From: Desulfobulbus sp.
GTDB lineage: Bacteria; Desulfobacterota; Desulfobulbia; Desulfobulbales; Desulfobulbaceae
Length of the DNA stretch: 64,000 nt
Reading direction: 5' to 3'
NCBI GenBank assembly: GCA_031280615.1
Contig: JAITGO010000001.1
Span: 87,612 to 151,611, forward strand
Positions 8,995 to 18,519 of this stretch are shown one piece after another (within the stretch, counting starts at the first letter, position 1; each line of letters starts with the position of its first letter). The notes below the pieces were generated by a model. It saw only the letters and a list, made by a program, of their open reading frames with translations. It was not told the DNA's origin and did no database searches. The translations under genes and the position numbers were made by a program.

Positions 8995-9405
8995 TTACCG
9001 GGCGGACGCGGGCCGGTCCAGGTCGCGATAAGCGGCGGGGACGAAGCGCGGCGTGCAGATGGCGAGAAAGACGAGGTCGTCCGGGCCAATGTTGGCGATC
9101 CGCTGGCGGCAGCCGGCCGGAATGCGGACCACGTCGTTTTGCCGCACCTCGCGCGGCGCCAGGTCGCCCACCTCCACCCGGCCGATGCCCCGCACGATCA
9201 GGTAGCGTTCCTCGATGCCCGCAAGGCTGTGCCAGCGGGTGGTGCGGCCCGGTTCGACCCTGGCCCGAGCCACCGAGACCGCCGGGTCGGCCGGGATATT
9301 GTGCAGCTCGACGATGAAGCAGCCTTCCTCGAAGTAATATTCGTCCGGCGTCACGATACGGCCATCCCCCGGTCGCACCGCAAGATACGGTCGATGGCGG
9401 GGCAT
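8995..9405 (-). CDS. cupin-domain protein
   Basis: A 136-aa single-domain protein. The pattern RVEPGRTTRWHSLAGIEERYLIVRGIGRVEVGD followed by GCRQRIANIGPDDLVFLAICTPRF (shown here only to mark the fold) is a cupin barrel; the first metal motif has a single His and a Glu-Glu pair. The ligand is unknown; small stand-alone cupins of this type are often sugar- or metal-binding. The start at 9405 has only a weak upstream site. It lies 46 nt after the thiamine-binding-type gene on the same strand and may be co-transcribed. Confidence 0.7.
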   Translation of the reverse strand: MPRHRPYLAVRPGDGRIVTPDEYYFEEGCFIVELHNIPADPAVSVARARVEPGRTTRWHSLAGIEERYLIVRGIGRVEVGDLAPREVRQNDVVRIPAGCRQRIANIGPDDLVFLAICTPRFVPAAYRDLDRPASAR

Positions 9406-9451
9406 GCGGCCGATTTTCCCGTGGCCCCGCCGGTTGCCTGGAAGTCGGTTC

Positions 9452-9751
9452 TCATCCGAGTTTTTGCTCGACGCTCCGTACCTTGTCGGCCATGCGCTGG
9501 TCGCGGTCGGTGCGGGTGCCCAGTTTGATGGTGGTGGTGATGCGCGGTGCGCCCATTTCATGGACCCGCTCGTGGCACCGCTTGACCGCGGCCATCACCG
9601 CATCCCACTCGCCTTCGATATTGGTGCCGTAGGCGTGCAGTTGCGACTTGAGCCCCGCCTCCTGCAGCACCCGGTGGCATTCGGCCACGTATTGCGAAAC
9701 CGAAACGCCAACGCCCAGCGGCACCAGGCACAAATCCAGAATCACATGCAT
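9452..9751 (-). CDS. MTH1187/YkoF-type thiamine-binding protein
   Basis: A 99-aa protein of the MTH1187 (DUF77) family, whose members bind thiamine or related pyrimidines. It starts MHVILDLCLVPLGVGVSVS, with a strong AAGGAGGAAGAG ribosome site, so the upstream extension of the frame is discarded. The conserved LHAYGTNIEGEWDAVMAAVK and PRITTTIKLGTRTD segments match the family. It is probably cytoplasmic. No thiamine synthesis or transport gene is adjacent, so the partner is unclear. Confidence 0.85.
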   Translation of the reverse strand: MHVILDLCLVPLGVGVSVSQYVAECHRVLQEAGLKSQLHAYGTNIEGEWDAVMAAVKRCHERVHEMGAPRITTTIKLGTRTDRDQRMADKVRSVEQKLG

Positions 9752-9918
9752 CTCTTCCTCCTTCGCTCCGGCAAAACCGGGGTGGTGGTTGTTGGGTAAC
9801 AGGGCTGAAATCCGGTCTTTTGGATGGAAAGCCGAACTCCTTTTTCTCCTGTGCGCTTGTTCCACTATGCTACAGAGAGCCACCGAAGACAACCCGTAAT
9901 TCCGCCTCCGAGGTTGCC

Positions 9919-11709
9919 ATGCGTATTCTCGTGCTCGAAGAGTCCAAATCCACCCGCAACCTGCTGCGCACCCGGCTGGAACGGGCCGGCTACACGGTCG
10001 ATACCGCCGATAACGGACACCAGGGATTCCAGCGGGCCACGGCCAACGTCTACGATGTCATCCTCAGCAACATCGCGATGCCGCACTGGGACGGCTTCAA
10101 GTTCATCGAGGCCATCCAGGTGGTTGCCCCGCATCTTCCTATTATGGTCATCGTTCCGGCTTCGGGCGACCATGCGGTCCGGGCCCGGCTGCACCAGTAT
10201 CCCTCGGTGCTGGGGATTCTTGCCGAGCCCTTCGATTTCGATGCCCTGCTCAAACGGCTGGCCGCCGTGCCCCGGCAGACCCACGCCAGCGTCAACAAAA
10301 AGGCCAAGATTGTCTGTACCATCGGCCCGTCGAGCAATACCCCGGAAATATTGGGCAAAATGATCCTGGCCGGGATGGATGTGGCCCGGCTCAACTTTTC
10401 CCACGGCAGCCACGCAACCCACGAAGCGGCCCTGGCGGCGGTGCGCGAGGCGGAAAAGGCCTGGGAAAAGCCGATCGCCGTGCTCCAGGATCTGTGCGGT
10501 CCCAAGATCCGGACCGGGCCGATGCAGGGCGGGGCCGTCCAACTGTCGGCCGGCAAGGTGCTGGCCATCCAGGCCGATCCGGTGGAAGGCACGGCCCAAC
10601 GGTTTTCGACCATAACTCCGGAAATCCTGGCCGATCTGCTAACCGGCGATCCGGTGTTGCTCGACGACGGTTTGCTGGAGTTGCGGGTGCTCAGGGAGGG
10701 CGCCAGGGAAGTGCTGTGCGAGGTGGTCGTCGGCGGGATACTCAAGTCGGGCAAGGGGATCAACCTGCCCCAGACCGACCTCTCCTTGCCCGGCATCACC
10801 GCCAAGGACTGGCAGGATCTCGACTGGGGCCTGAATCATTCGGTCGATTACCTGGCCCTGTCGTTTGTGCGCAGCGCCGAGGACATCCGGCGGATCAAGC
10901 AGGCCGTCGCCGCGGCGGGCAAGCGGCATCTCAAAGTGGTGGCCAAGATCGAGAAACCGGAGGCGGTGCGGAATATCCGCGAGATCGTCGAGGCGGCCGA
11001 TGCGGTCATGATCGCCCGCGGCGACATGGGGGTCGAGCTGCCGGCGGCGCGAGTGCCGCGCATCCAGGAACGGATCATCCAATTGTGCTGGGAGTTGAAC
11101 ACCCCGGTGATCACCGCCACCCAGATGCTCGACTCGATGACCGTCAATGCCCGCCCGACCCGCGCCGAGGTCACCGACGTCAGCATGGCGATCAAGGAGG
11201 GCACCGACGCGGTGATGCTTTCCCAGGAGACCGCCACCGGCGCCGATCCGGTCAACGTGGTCCGCACCATGGCCTCGATCATCTGCGAGGAGGAGCGGCA
11301 CGCCCGACCCAGTGCCGAGCATTTTCGCGAGCTGGAGAAGGACGCCGCCGTCTATCCGGCCCTGTCGGCGGTGGCCCAGTTCGGCGCGGCCAGTGCCATC
11401 CTGCTGCTCGATCCGGACGGCACACTCTACCCACTCCTGTCCAAATGGAACCGCAAGGCGCCGATCCTGCTGGTGACCGGGTCGCTGCACGTGGCCCGGC
11501 ACGCAAGCCTCTACCACAGCATCTTTCCGTTGATCATCAAGGACAAGCTGGACCGGGCCGACATGGTCCTGCGTTCCTTGACCATGGCCAGAGAAGGGGG
11601 ATACATCCACGCGGACGAGTCCATTGCCGTGGTCGAGGGGCCGCGAATCACCCGGCGCGGAATCCGGCAGATGGCCTCGGTCCAGGTGATCCGGATGGAG
11701 CGGGAGTAG
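9919..11709 (+). CDS. pseudo-receiver domain fused to pyruvate kinase
   Basis: A 596-aa protein. Residues 1-120 have the layout of a response-regulator receiver: ILVLEESKSTRNLL, then VILSNIAMPHWDG and AEPFDFDALL. All four signature positions are changed. The acidic pair is E7-E8, the phospho-acceptor position is N51, the Thr position is P80 and the Lys position is E103. Residues from about 127 form a pyruvate kinase: KIVCTIGPSSN, ARLNFSHGSH, LQDLCGPKIRTG, KIEKPEAV, MIARGDMGVELP, TATQMLDSM and AVMLSQETATG. The enzyme makes ATP and pyruvate from phosphoenolpyruvate. The start at 9919 has GAGG 6 nt upstream; a longer frame starts at 9820. The normal PK C-terminal domain is present (from about residue 470). 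Confidence 0.88.
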   Translation: MRILVLEESKSTRNLLRTRLERAGYTVDTADNGHQGFQRATANVYDVILSNIAMPHWDGFKFIEAIQVVAPHLPIMVIVPASGDHAVRARLHQYPSVLGILAEPFDFDALLKRLAAVPRQTHASVNKKAKIVCTIGPSSNTPEILGKMILAGMDVARLNFSHGSHATHEAALAAVREAEKAWEKPIAVLQDLCGPKIRTGPMQGGAVQLSAGKVLAIQADPVEGTAQRFSTITPEILADLLTGDPVLLDDGLLELRVLREGAREVLCEVVVGGILKSGKGINLPQTDLSLPGITAKDWQDLDWGLNHSVDYLALSFVRSAEDIRRIKQAVAAAGKRHLKVVAKIEKPEAVRNIREIVEAADAVMIARGDMGVELPAARVPRIQERIIQLCWELNTPVITATQMLDSMTVNARPTRAEVTDVSMAIKEGTDAVMLSQETATGADPVNVVRTMASIICEEERHARPSAEHFRELEKDAAVYPALSAVAQFGAASAILLLDPDGTLYPLLSKWNRKAPILLVTGSLHVARHASLYHSIFPLIIKDKLDRADMVLRSLTMAREGGYIHADESIAVVEGPRITRRGIRQMASVQVIRMERE

Positions 11710-11878
11710 AACCGACGGCCGTGGGGCCATCGCTTCCGATTCAATCCGGTCGGGAAGTTGGGCGGGTCGTGGGCGGGGCGGCCAGGCCCTTGCGGCGAAG
11801 GATTCGGATACGCAAGGACCTGGCGGGTTCGACTGGAAGGGCTGGAAGGATGCCCTGAGGTGCGGGCGGGGAAAACGG

Positions 11879-12406
11879 CTACTGGCAGCGGAGCATGGCC
11901 ATTTGCATGACCAGGGGCGTCTCGAAGACCGCGCCGGCCTTGCCCCATTCCCGATAGCCGACACTTGCCCACTCGCCCTGCTGCTCCCAGAGGTCAAAGC
12001 CGAATTTCCAGCCGCCGCACTGGTCGGTGCAGGTGTACTCGTGCGCCGGACCGTAGTAGAGAAAGTGCAGGCCGTCGTCGTCCTTGCTCTGCCGGGTCTG
12101 GCCGATTAGCACCTGGTTGGCCCCGCGCGTTCTGGCCTCGGCCAGCACGGCGGTTTCCATGTCCTTGCCCGAATATTTGGCCGGAAACTGCACCAGCGCC
12201 TCGGCAAACACCCGGCACGTTCTGTCCACCTGGCCCGGTTGAAAGGCCACGGTAACCGCCTGGGAGGGTGGATACGCCGGGCCGGTGTAGTCGGTTGGCC
12301 CGGCCTCGTCCAACCCGACCCATTTCTTGACGGTATTCTTGGCGCCGCAGCCCGTGAGGGCAACAAGGGCGGTCATGATCGCAAGGCAACGAACAGTTCT
12401 CGACAT
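11879..12406 (-). CDS. lipoprotein, hypothetical
   Basis: A 175-aa protein from the ATG at 12406, with CGGAG 9 nt upstream. The N-terminus is a lipoprotein signal: basic MSRTVR, a hydrophobic stretch and the lipobox LTGC with cysteine at about residue 22. The mature part has four further cysteines, including a C-x-x-x-C pair near YTCTDQCGGW, and aromatic-rich repeats. I recognise no family. The anchored membrane cannot be decided from the +2 residue alone. It converges on the pyruvate kinase gene, with about 170 nt between the stops. Confidence 0.6.
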   Translation of the reverse strand: MSRTVRCLAIMTALVALTGCGAKNTVKKWVGLDEAGPTDYTGPAYPPSQAVTVAFQPGQVDRTCRVFAEALVQFPAKYSGKDMETAVLAEARTRGANQVLIGQTRQSKDDDGLHFLYYGPAHEYTCTDQCGGWKFGFDLWEQQGEWASVGYREWGKAGAVFETPLVMQMAMLRCQ

Positions 12407-12908
12407 GGACACACTCCGCAAAAGTTTCGATTGCTTGCCCGGCGCAGGCGCGGTTGCCACCGCGTCCGGGCGCGTTGCCCCCACAAAAGCAGGAGCCGAA
12501 AAAGAAAGCAAGCAGAAAAAGAACTGCGTTTTATACGGGGGGAGATGGGATGGATGGACAACCCATGTCGGCCTATTGCCTTGCCTCCGCCGAGCCATAC
12601 CATCTTGTTTTTGGTAACTCGGTATAAGGCGTCGTCTCCTGTTTTTATACGGTAACTGGCTGAAAAATATACAATTATTTGCCCGGCAAACATTGTTGCC
12701 GAAGAGCGGGAAATCGATTAAAAATTCAATGAAATTGAGCAGCTAAGAGCTGCGCTTCTGCGCACCGGGCATCGCTTGGCGATCGAAGATATTGAAAGCA
12801 TTTATTTGTAAATTCAGATAATTGTCGACTAGATCCGATTGTGCTGCTCGACCAGGCCGTCGTCCGGACGGCCCGGTTTGAATAAAAAATACAAAAACAA
12901 GGAATTGC
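12407..12908. other. AT-richer intergenic region between divergent lipoprotein and ettA
   Basis: No gene is supported here. GC content falls clearly between about 12600 and 12850. A short inverted repeat (GCAGCT/AGCTGC, 12739-12753) and a hairpin GGCCGTC/GACGGCC at 12855-12873 lie upstream of ettA; the second is about 35 nt before its start codon and is not followed by a clear T-run. Confidence 0.5.
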
Positions 12909-14594
12909 ATGGCTAGCGAACCGAACAAGATCATCTACTCGATGATTAAAGTAAGCAAGAAATACAACCAGAAGCAGATTCTGAAGGATATTTCCCTTTC
13001 CTATTTCTACGGAGCCAAGATCGGCGTCCTGGGGCTCAACGGCTCGGGCAAGAGTACCCTGCTCCGCATCCTGGCGGGACTCGACAAGGAGCACGAGGGC
13101 AAGACCATCCTCTCCGAGGGCTTCACCATCGATTATCTGCCGCAGGAACCGATGCTCGACCCGCAGAAAACGGTGCGCGAGATCGTCGAGGAAGGGGCCC
13201 AGGCCACGGTCGACCTGCTCAACGAGTTCAACGCCATCAACGAAAAATTCGCCGAACCCATGGACGACGATGCCATGCAGGCCTTGATCGACCGGCAGGC
13301 CCAGGTGCAGGACAAACTGGACGCCATCGACGCCTGGAACCTGGATTCGCGGTTGGAAATGGCCATGGACGCCCTGCGCTGCCCGCCGGCGGAGATGCAG
13401 TGCGGCGTGCTTTCCGGCGGCGAGAAGCGGCGGGTGGCCTTGTGTCGCATCCTGCTGAAAAACCCGGATATCCTCCTCTTGGACGAGCCGACCAACCACC
13501 TGGACGCCGAATCGGTTTCCTGGCTGGAGCAGCACCTGCAGAAGTATCCGGGCACGGTCATCGCCGTCACCCACGACCGGTACTTCCTCGACAACGTCGC
13601 CGGCTGGATTCTGGAGCTGGACCGCGGCCAGGGTATCCCCTGGAAGGGCAACTATTCCTCCTGGCTGGAGCAGAAGCAGAAGCGGCTGGCCGTGGAGGAA
13701 AAAAAGGAGACCGAGCGCCAGCGCACCCTGGCCCGCGAGCTGGAATGGATTCGCATGAGTCCCAAGGGACGGCGGAGCAAATCCAAGGCGCGCATCACCG
13801 CCTACGAAAGCCTGCTCAACCAGCAGGGCGAGAAGGCGGCGGGCGAGATGGAACTCTACATCCCGCCGGGACCGCGCCTGGGCAAGCTGGCAATCGAGGC
13901 CGAAGGGCTGTGCAAGGGCTACGAGGGCAAGCTGTTGCTGGACAACTTCAGCTTCTCCCTGCCGCCCGGTGGCATTGTCGGCATCGTCGGCCCCAACGGC
14001 GCCGGCAAGACCACCCTGTTCCGGATGATCACCGGCCAGGAGCAGCCGGACGCGGGCACCGTCCGCATCGGCGAGACGGTCAAACTGGCCTATGTCGACC
14101 AATCGCGGGACAGCCTCGACCCGAAACAGACCATCTGGCAGGCCATCTCCGAGGGCCAGGAGACCGTTTGGCTGGGCACGCGCGAGGTCAATTCCCGCGC
14201 CTACGTGGCCAAGTTCAACTTTACCGGCAGCGACCAGCAGCAGAAGGTGAGCGAGATCTCCGGCGGCCAGCGCAACCGGGTCCATCTGGCGCGGATGCTC
14301 AAGGAGGGCGGCAACGTGCTGCTGCTCGACGAACCCACCAACGACCTCGATGTCAACACCATGCGCGCCCTGGAGGAGGCCCTGGAGAGCTTTGCCGGCT
14401 GCGCGGTGGTCATCAGCCACGACCGCTGGTTTCTCGACCGTATCGCCACCCATATCATGGCCTTTGAGGGCAACAGCGAGGTGGTGTGGTTCGAGGGCAA
14501 CTACTCCGACTACGAGCAGGATTACAAGAAACGCAAGGGCGCGGATGCCGACCAGCCGCACCGCATCCGCTATCGCCAGCTGACTAGGGACTGA
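12909..14594 (+). CDS. ettA: energy-dependent translational throttle protein EttA (ABC-F)
   Basis: A soluble ABC-F ATPase of 561 aa that binds the ribosomal E site and couples the first elongation step to the ATP/ADP ratio. It starts MASEPNKIIYSMIKVSKKY, the usual EttA opening. The first ATPase has Walker A GLNGSGKST (near residue 42), signature LSGGEKRRVALC and DEPTNHLDAES. The linker carries the charged arm around WIRMSPKGRRSKSKAR. The second ATPase has GPNGAGKTT, SGGQRNRVHLARML and DEPTNDLD. AAGGA precedes the ATG by 5 nt. It stands alone, divergent from a lipoprotein gene. Confidence 0.95.
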   Translation: MASEPNKIIYSMIKVSKKYNQKQILKDISLSYFYGAKIGVLGLNGSGKSTLLRILAGLDKEHEGKTILSEGFTIDYLPQEPMLDPQKTVREIVEEGAQATVDLLNEFNAINEKFAEPMDDDAMQALIDRQAQVQDKLDAIDAWNLDSRLEMAMDALRCPPAEMQCGVLSGGEKRRVALCRILLKNPDILLLDEPTNHLDAESVSWLEQHLQKYPGTVIAVTHDRYFLDNVAGWILELDRGQGIPWKGNYSSWLEQKQKRLAVEEKKETERQRTLARELEWIRMSPKGRRSKSKARITAYESLLNQQGEKAAGEMELYIPPGPRLGKLAIEAEGLCKGYEGKLLLDNFSFSLPPGGIVGIVGPNGAGKTTLFRMITGQEQPDAGTVRIGETVKLAYVDQSRDSLDPKQTIWQAISEGQETVWLGTREVNSRAYVAKFNFTGSDQQQKVSEISGGQRNRVHLARMLKEGGNVLLLDEPTNDLDVNTMRALEEALESFAGCAVVISHDRWFLDRIATHIMAFEGNSEVVWFEGNYSDYEQDYKKRKGADADQPHRIRYRQLTRD

Positions 14595-14647
14595 AGCCCG
14601 GCCGCCGTATTTTCCCATAGCGGAACTCCTCGACTGTGCTTATGATT

Positions 14648-14701
14648 CTTGCCACGATTGCCGGGGGCGACAAAGAAGGTGTGCTCCCACATCGTGGCAA
14701 G
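14648..14701 (+). promoter_or_regulatory. long hairpin in the metX leader
   Basis: An exact 11-bp inverted repeat pairs 14648-14658 (CTTGCCACGAT) with 14691-14701 (ATCGTGGCAAG). Inside it GGGGGC can pair with GCTCCC, giving a two-tier hairpin. It ends 35 nt before the metX start and has no T-run, so it is not an intrinsic terminator. A small frame (14642-14740, 32 codons) runs through it and ends at an ATGA overlap with metX but lacks a clear ribosome site. I could not match the element to SAM-I, SAM-II or SAH riboswitch consensus. A regulatory role is inferred from position. Confidence 0.45.
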
Positions 14702-14736
14702 TGGCAGGCCCAGGGCAGGGGAGAGGAGATGCAGCG

Positions 14737-15888
14737 ATGAACAGTGCGGAAGGACAGGCGGCGCAGGTGCTGGTGGAGCGCAAGTACTACACCTTTGCCG
14801 CCCCGCCCGAGGAAATGGTGCTGGACTGCGGCGTCCGGCTGGGGCCGATCACGCTTGCCTACGAGACCTTGGGCCGGCTGAATGCCGACCGCAGCAACGC
14901 CGTCCTTATTCTCCACGCCTTTTCCGGGGATTCCCATGTGGCGGGCTGTCTGCGCGAAGACGACGAACGGCCGGGCTGGTGGGACAACATGGTCGGTCCG
15001 GGCAAGCCGGTGGACACCGACCGCTATTTCGTCATCTGCTCGAACATCCTCGGCGGCTGTTCCGGCTCCACCGGCCCTTCCTCGGTCAATCCCGCAACCG
15101 GCAAGCCCTACGGTCTCGGCTTTCCTATGGTCACCATCAAGGACATGGTGCGGGCCCAGAAACACCTGGTCGACCATCTCGGCATCGGTACATTGATGTC
15201 CCTGGTCGGCGGTTCGGTGGGGGGCATGCAGGTGCTGCGCTGGTGCGCCGACTATCCGGAAATGGTGGGTTCCGCCATCCCGCTGGCCACCACCACCCGC
15301 CATTCGGCCCAGGCCATCGCCTTCAACGAGGTGGCCCGCCAGGCGATCATGGCCGATCCGGAATGGAACAACGGCGACTACTACGACGGCTCCGGGCCGG
15401 CGCACGGCCTGGCAGTGGCGCGGATGATCGGCCACGTCACCTATCTGTCCGATTCGGCCATGCGGGAGAAATTCGGCCGCCGCTTGCACCGTAGCACCCT
15501 GTCTTTCGATTTCACCGGCGATTTCCAGGTGGAAAGCTATCTCCACCACCAGGGCAAAAAATTCGTCAACCGCTTCGATGCCAACTCGCTGCTCTACATC
15601 ACCAAGGCGGCCGACTATTTCGATCTCGAACGCGACGGCGCCAGCCTGCTGGTCAACGAAACCCTGGCCGGCGTGCCCTTTCTGGTGGTTTCCTTCACCT
15701 CGGATTGGCTCTACCCCACCTACCAGTCGCGCAACATCGTCTCGGCGCTCAAGAAAAACGGCAGCGACGTCAGCTTTTGCGAGATCGAGGCGCAGTGGGG
15801 CCACGACGCCTTCCTCCTGCCGAACAAGCGGCTGGATGGCCTGATCAGCGGTTTCCTCGACCGGGTGTACCATGAACGTTGTTTATAA
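14737..15888 (+). CDS. metX: homoserine O-acetyltransferase (MetX)
   Basis: Acetylates homoserine with acetyl-CoA, committing it to methionine. The protein is 383 aa with an alpha/beta-hydrolase fold. The nucleophile elbow is GGSVGGMQ with Ser160; the aspartate and histidine of the triad are in TSDWLYP and QWGHDAFL. The family landmark GGCSGSTGPSS is intact. The start at 14737 is preferred over 14701 because GGAGAGGAG precedes it. The gene overlaps metW by 17 nt, the usual metX-metW pair. Some MetX relatives use succinyl-CoA instead; that cannot be decided here. Confidence 0.92.
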   Translation: MNSAEGQAAQVLVERKYYTFAAPPEEMVLDCGVRLGPITLAYETLGRLNADRSNAVLILHAFSGDSHVAGCLREDDERPGWWDNMVGPGKPVDTDRYFVICSNILGGCSGSTGPSSVNPATGKPYGLGFPMVTIKDMVRAQKHLVDHLGIGTLMSLVGGSVGGMQVLRWCADYPEMVGSAIPLATTTRHSAQAIAFNEVARQAIMADPEWNNGDYYDGSGPAHGLAVARMIGHVTYLSDSAMREKFGRRLHRSTLSFDFTGDFQVESYLHHQGKKFVNRFDANSLLYITKAADYFDLERDGASLLVNETLAGVPFLVVSFTSDWLYPTYQSRNIVSALKKNGSDVSFCEIEAQWGHDAFLLPNKRLDGLISGFLDRVYHERCL

Positions 15889-16507
15889 TCCGGAACTGGG
15901 TTCCATGCGTTTTGACCTCCAGGTGATCGCCTCCTGGATCGAACCGGGCTCGCGGGTGCTCGACCTGGGCTGCGGCGCCGGCGATTTACTCGACTATCTC
16001 AAGCAAAACCGGCAGGTCGCGGGCACCGGCATCGAACTTTCCGAGGAAAAGGCGGCGCGCTGCATCGAACGCGGGCTCACCGTGCTTCAGGGCGATTTTC
16101 GCCGGGAGGTGCGCGATTATCCGGAAGGGCGCTTCGACGTAGTGGTGCTGAGCCAGACCCTGCAACAGATCACCGATCCCAAGGAGCTGCTCACCGACCT
16201 GCTGTGGATCGGCAAACGGGTGATCGTCAGCTTCCCCAATTTTGCCCACTGGTCGGCCCGTTTGCAGTTTTTACTGACCGGCATGGCGCCCATCACCGAC
16301 CAGCTGCCGTACGAATGGTACAACACGCCGAACATCCGGGTCATTTCCATCAACGATTTCAAACGGTTCTTGCGGCTGTTCGGGGTGCGGATCGTGCGCG
16401 AGGTGGCGATCAACACCCATCACCACGACTATAAGGGCAATATCGTGCGGACATTGAAAAACCTGCGGGCCACCTACGGTATCATGATGCTGGAGCGGGT
16501 GGGATGA
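15872..16507 (+). CDS. metW: methionine biosynthesis protein MetW
   Basis: A 211-aa methyltransferase-fold protein. It shows VLDLGCGAGDLLDYL (SAM-binding motif I), LSQTLQQITDP and the C-terminal run NVRVISINDFKRFLR-like (here NIRVISINDFKRFL). MetW is encoded with MetX in many proteobacteria and is required for homoserine acyltransferase activity in some. Its start lies inside the end of metX (17-nt overlap), and its stop overlaps the next frame, so the four-gene run metX-metW-cysE-cysK is probably one transcript. Confidence 0.9.
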   Translation: MNVVYNPELGSMRFDLQVIASWIEPGSRVLDLGCGAGDLLDYLKQNRQVAGTGIELSEEKAARCIERGLTVLQGDFRREVRDYPEGRFDVVVLSQTLQQITDPKELLTDLLWIGKRVIVSFPNFAHWSARLQFLLTGMAPITDQLPYEWYNTPNIRVISINDFKRFLRLFGVRIVREVAINTHHHDYKGNIVRTLKNLRATYGIMMLERVG

Positions 16508-16530
16508 CGCGTTGGGATCAGGAGTTCATC

Positions 16531-17499
16531 ATGGGCAAACAGGACATTCTTGCGGGGAGCTGTCGGACCGAATCCGTCTCGGCCGAGCGGGTCGGCAACC
16601 CGATTCCCGGAGCAGTGGCCGCCCTGGCCGGCGGATTCAAGAGCGGACGCTGGGCCAGCCACATCGAACCGGTGCCGATCCCCTCCAAGCATGAGGTGGT
16701 CGGCCTGATCGAGCAGGCCCAGCGTATCCTCTTCCCCGGCTTCTTCTCCCCGGAGATCCTCCGGCCGGAAAGCCTGGAGTACCACCTGGGGCAACAGCTC
16801 AGCCTGTTCTACGAAAATCTGGCCAGTCAGATCAGTTCCGCCATCCGCCACGACTGTTTCCGCCATAACCAGGCCTGTACCCTGTGCAGCGAGCGGAGCT
16901 ACGAGATCGCCGCCGCTCTGGTCGACAGCCTGGCCGCGATCCGCAATCTCCTTGAAACCGATATCGAGGCCACCTTGACCGGCGATCCGGCCGCAGCCAA
17001 TTCGGACGAGGTGATTTTCAGCTATCCCGGCCTGTTCGCCACCATGGTCTACCGCCTGGCCCATCGGCTGCACGAACTCCAGGTGCCGCTCATTCCCCGC
17101 ATCATGAGCGAGCAGGCCTACCACCGCACCGCCATAGATATCAATCCCGAGGCCACCATCGGCTCGCATTTCTTCATCGACCATGGCTCGGGCGTGGTGG
17201 TCGGCGCCACCACCACCATCGGCAACCGAGTGCGGCTCTACCAGGGCGTCACCCTGGGGGCGCTCAGCCTGCCCCGCGACGCCGGCGCCCGGCTGCGCGA
17301 TATCAAACGCCACCCCACCATCGAGGACGATGTCATCGTTTACGCCAACGCCACCATTCTCGGCGGCGAAACCGTGGTCGGGGCGCGGTCGATCATCGGC
17401 GGCAACGTCTGGCTGACCGAATCGGTCGGGCCGGATACCAGGGTGATGCTGGAACAACCCCGGCTGGTCTACATCGGCCGCGAGGAGGGAGGACGATGA
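16531..17499 (+). CDS. cysE: serine O-acetyltransferase, EpsC/CysE type
   Basis: Acetylates L-serine to O-acetylserine, the acceptor for sulfide in cysteine synthesis. The protein is 322 aa, with a long N-terminal helical part and a C-terminal left-handed beta-helix of hexapeptide repeats ([40 protein letters not shown]). Catalytic histidines sit in IDHGSG and in KRHPTI. The length and N-terminus match the EpsC-like form more than the E. coli form. The ATG at 16531 has AGGAG 6 nt upstream; an in-frame ATG at 16504 overlaps the metW stop. The end overlaps cysK by 4 nt. Confidence 0.88.
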   Translation: MGKQDILAGSCRTESVSAERVGNPIPGAVAALAGGFKSGRWASHIEPVPIPSKHEVVGLIEQAQRILFPGFFSPEILRPESLEYHLGQQLSLFYENLASQISSAIRHDCFRHNQACTLCSERSYEIAAALVDSLAAIRNLLETDIEATLTGDPAAANSDEVIFSYPGLFATMVYRLAHRLHELQVPLIPRIMSEQAYHRTAIDINPEATIGSHFFIDHGSGVVVGATTTIGNRVRLYQGVTLGALSLPRDAGARLRDIKRHPTIEDDVIVYANATILGGETVVGARSIIGGNVWLTESVGPDTRVMLEQPRLVYIGREEGGR

Positions 17500-18422
17500 T
17501 GCGGCCGACCATTTGCGACGAATTTTCCCGGGCCACGGGCAACACGCCCCTGGTGCGCCTGGCCCGCCTGGCCACCGGCGCCGAACTGCTGGCCAAGGTC
17601 GAATCCATGAATCCGCTGGGCAGCGTCAAGGACCGGGTGGCCGTGGCCATGGTCGACGATGCCGAGCAGCGCGGCTTGCTCAAGCCGGGCGGGACCATTG
17701 TCGAGCCGACCAGCGGCAACACCGGCATCGGCCTGGCCTTTGTCGGCGCCGGCCGGGGATATGTTCTGATCCTCACCATGCCGGAGAGCATGAGTATCGA
17801 ACGGCGCAAGCTGCTGGCCCATCTGGGTGCCCGCCTGGTTCTGACCCCGGCGGCCGAGGGGATGAAGGGCGCGGTGGCCAGGGCCCGGGAGATTTGCGAC
17901 CGGACCCCCGGTGCCTGGATGCCGGACCAGTTCGCCAATCCGGCCAATCCGGCCATGCATCGGCGGACCACCGGGCCGGAGATCTGGCAACAGTGCGACG
18001 GCCGGATCGACGCCTTGGTCGCCGGGGTCGGCACCGGCGGCACCATCAGCGGCGCCGGCGGTTTTCTCAAGGAGCGCCATCCGGGCCTGCGGGTGGTGGC
18101 GGTGGAGCCTGCGGCCTCGCCGGTCCTGTCCGGCGGCCTTGCAGGGCCGCACAAGATCCAGGGAATTGGGGCCGGGTTTGTCCCGGACAATCTCGACCAC
18201 TCGCTGCTCGACGAGATCATGACCGTGGACAACGAGGAGGCCATCGACGCGGCCCGCACCCTGGCCCGCACCGAGGGCATCCTCTGCGGCATCTCCGGCG
18301 GCGCGGCCCTGGCCTGCGCCCTGCGGCTGGCCGCGCGTCCGCAATACGCGGGCAAGCGGATCGTGACGGTCCTGCCCGACACCGGCGAGCGGTACCTGAG
18401 CACGGAGCTGATGTGCACATAG
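17496..18422 (+). CDS. cysK: cysteine synthase (O-acetylserine sulfhydrylase)
   Basis: A PLP enzyme of 308 aa that combines O-acetylserine with sulfide to give cysteine. It has NPLGSVKDR with the PLP lysine at K45, the substrate loop EPTSGNTG, the phosphate-binding loop [12 protein letters not shown] and a C-terminal [12 protein letters not shown]. The start codon overlaps the cysE stop, so the two enzymes of the cysteine synthase complex are translated together. Unlike E. coli CysK it lacks a long C-terminal tail. The CysM-like alternative is possible, but the sequence reads as CysK. Confidence 0.92.
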   Translation: MMRPTICDEFSRATGNTPLVRLARLATGAELLAKVESMNPLGSVKDRVAVAMVDDAEQRGLLKPGGTIVEPTSGNTGIGLAFVGAGRGYVLILTMPESMSIERRKLLAHLGARLVLTPAAEGMKGAVARAREICDRTPGAWMPDQFANPANPAMHRRTTGPEIWQQCDGRIDALVAGVGTGGTISGAGGFLKERHPGLRVVAVEPAASPVLSGGLAGPHKIQGIGAGFVPDNLDHSLLDEIMTVDNEEAIDAARTLARTEGILCGISGGAALACALRLAARPQYAGKRIVTVLPDTGERYLSTELMCT

Positions 18423-18519
18423 CGGGCCGCGGCCGTACCGCGCCTGCTTGCCGCTTCCGAAGGGAATTTCGAAAACACGAACAGTCGATCAACACGCTAC
18501 AGGTGGATACACTGCAATT

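Noticed and set aside
12726..14618. 630-codon minus-strand frame
   Set aside because: Shadow of ettA, caused by high GC at third positions. It has no ribosome site or domain.
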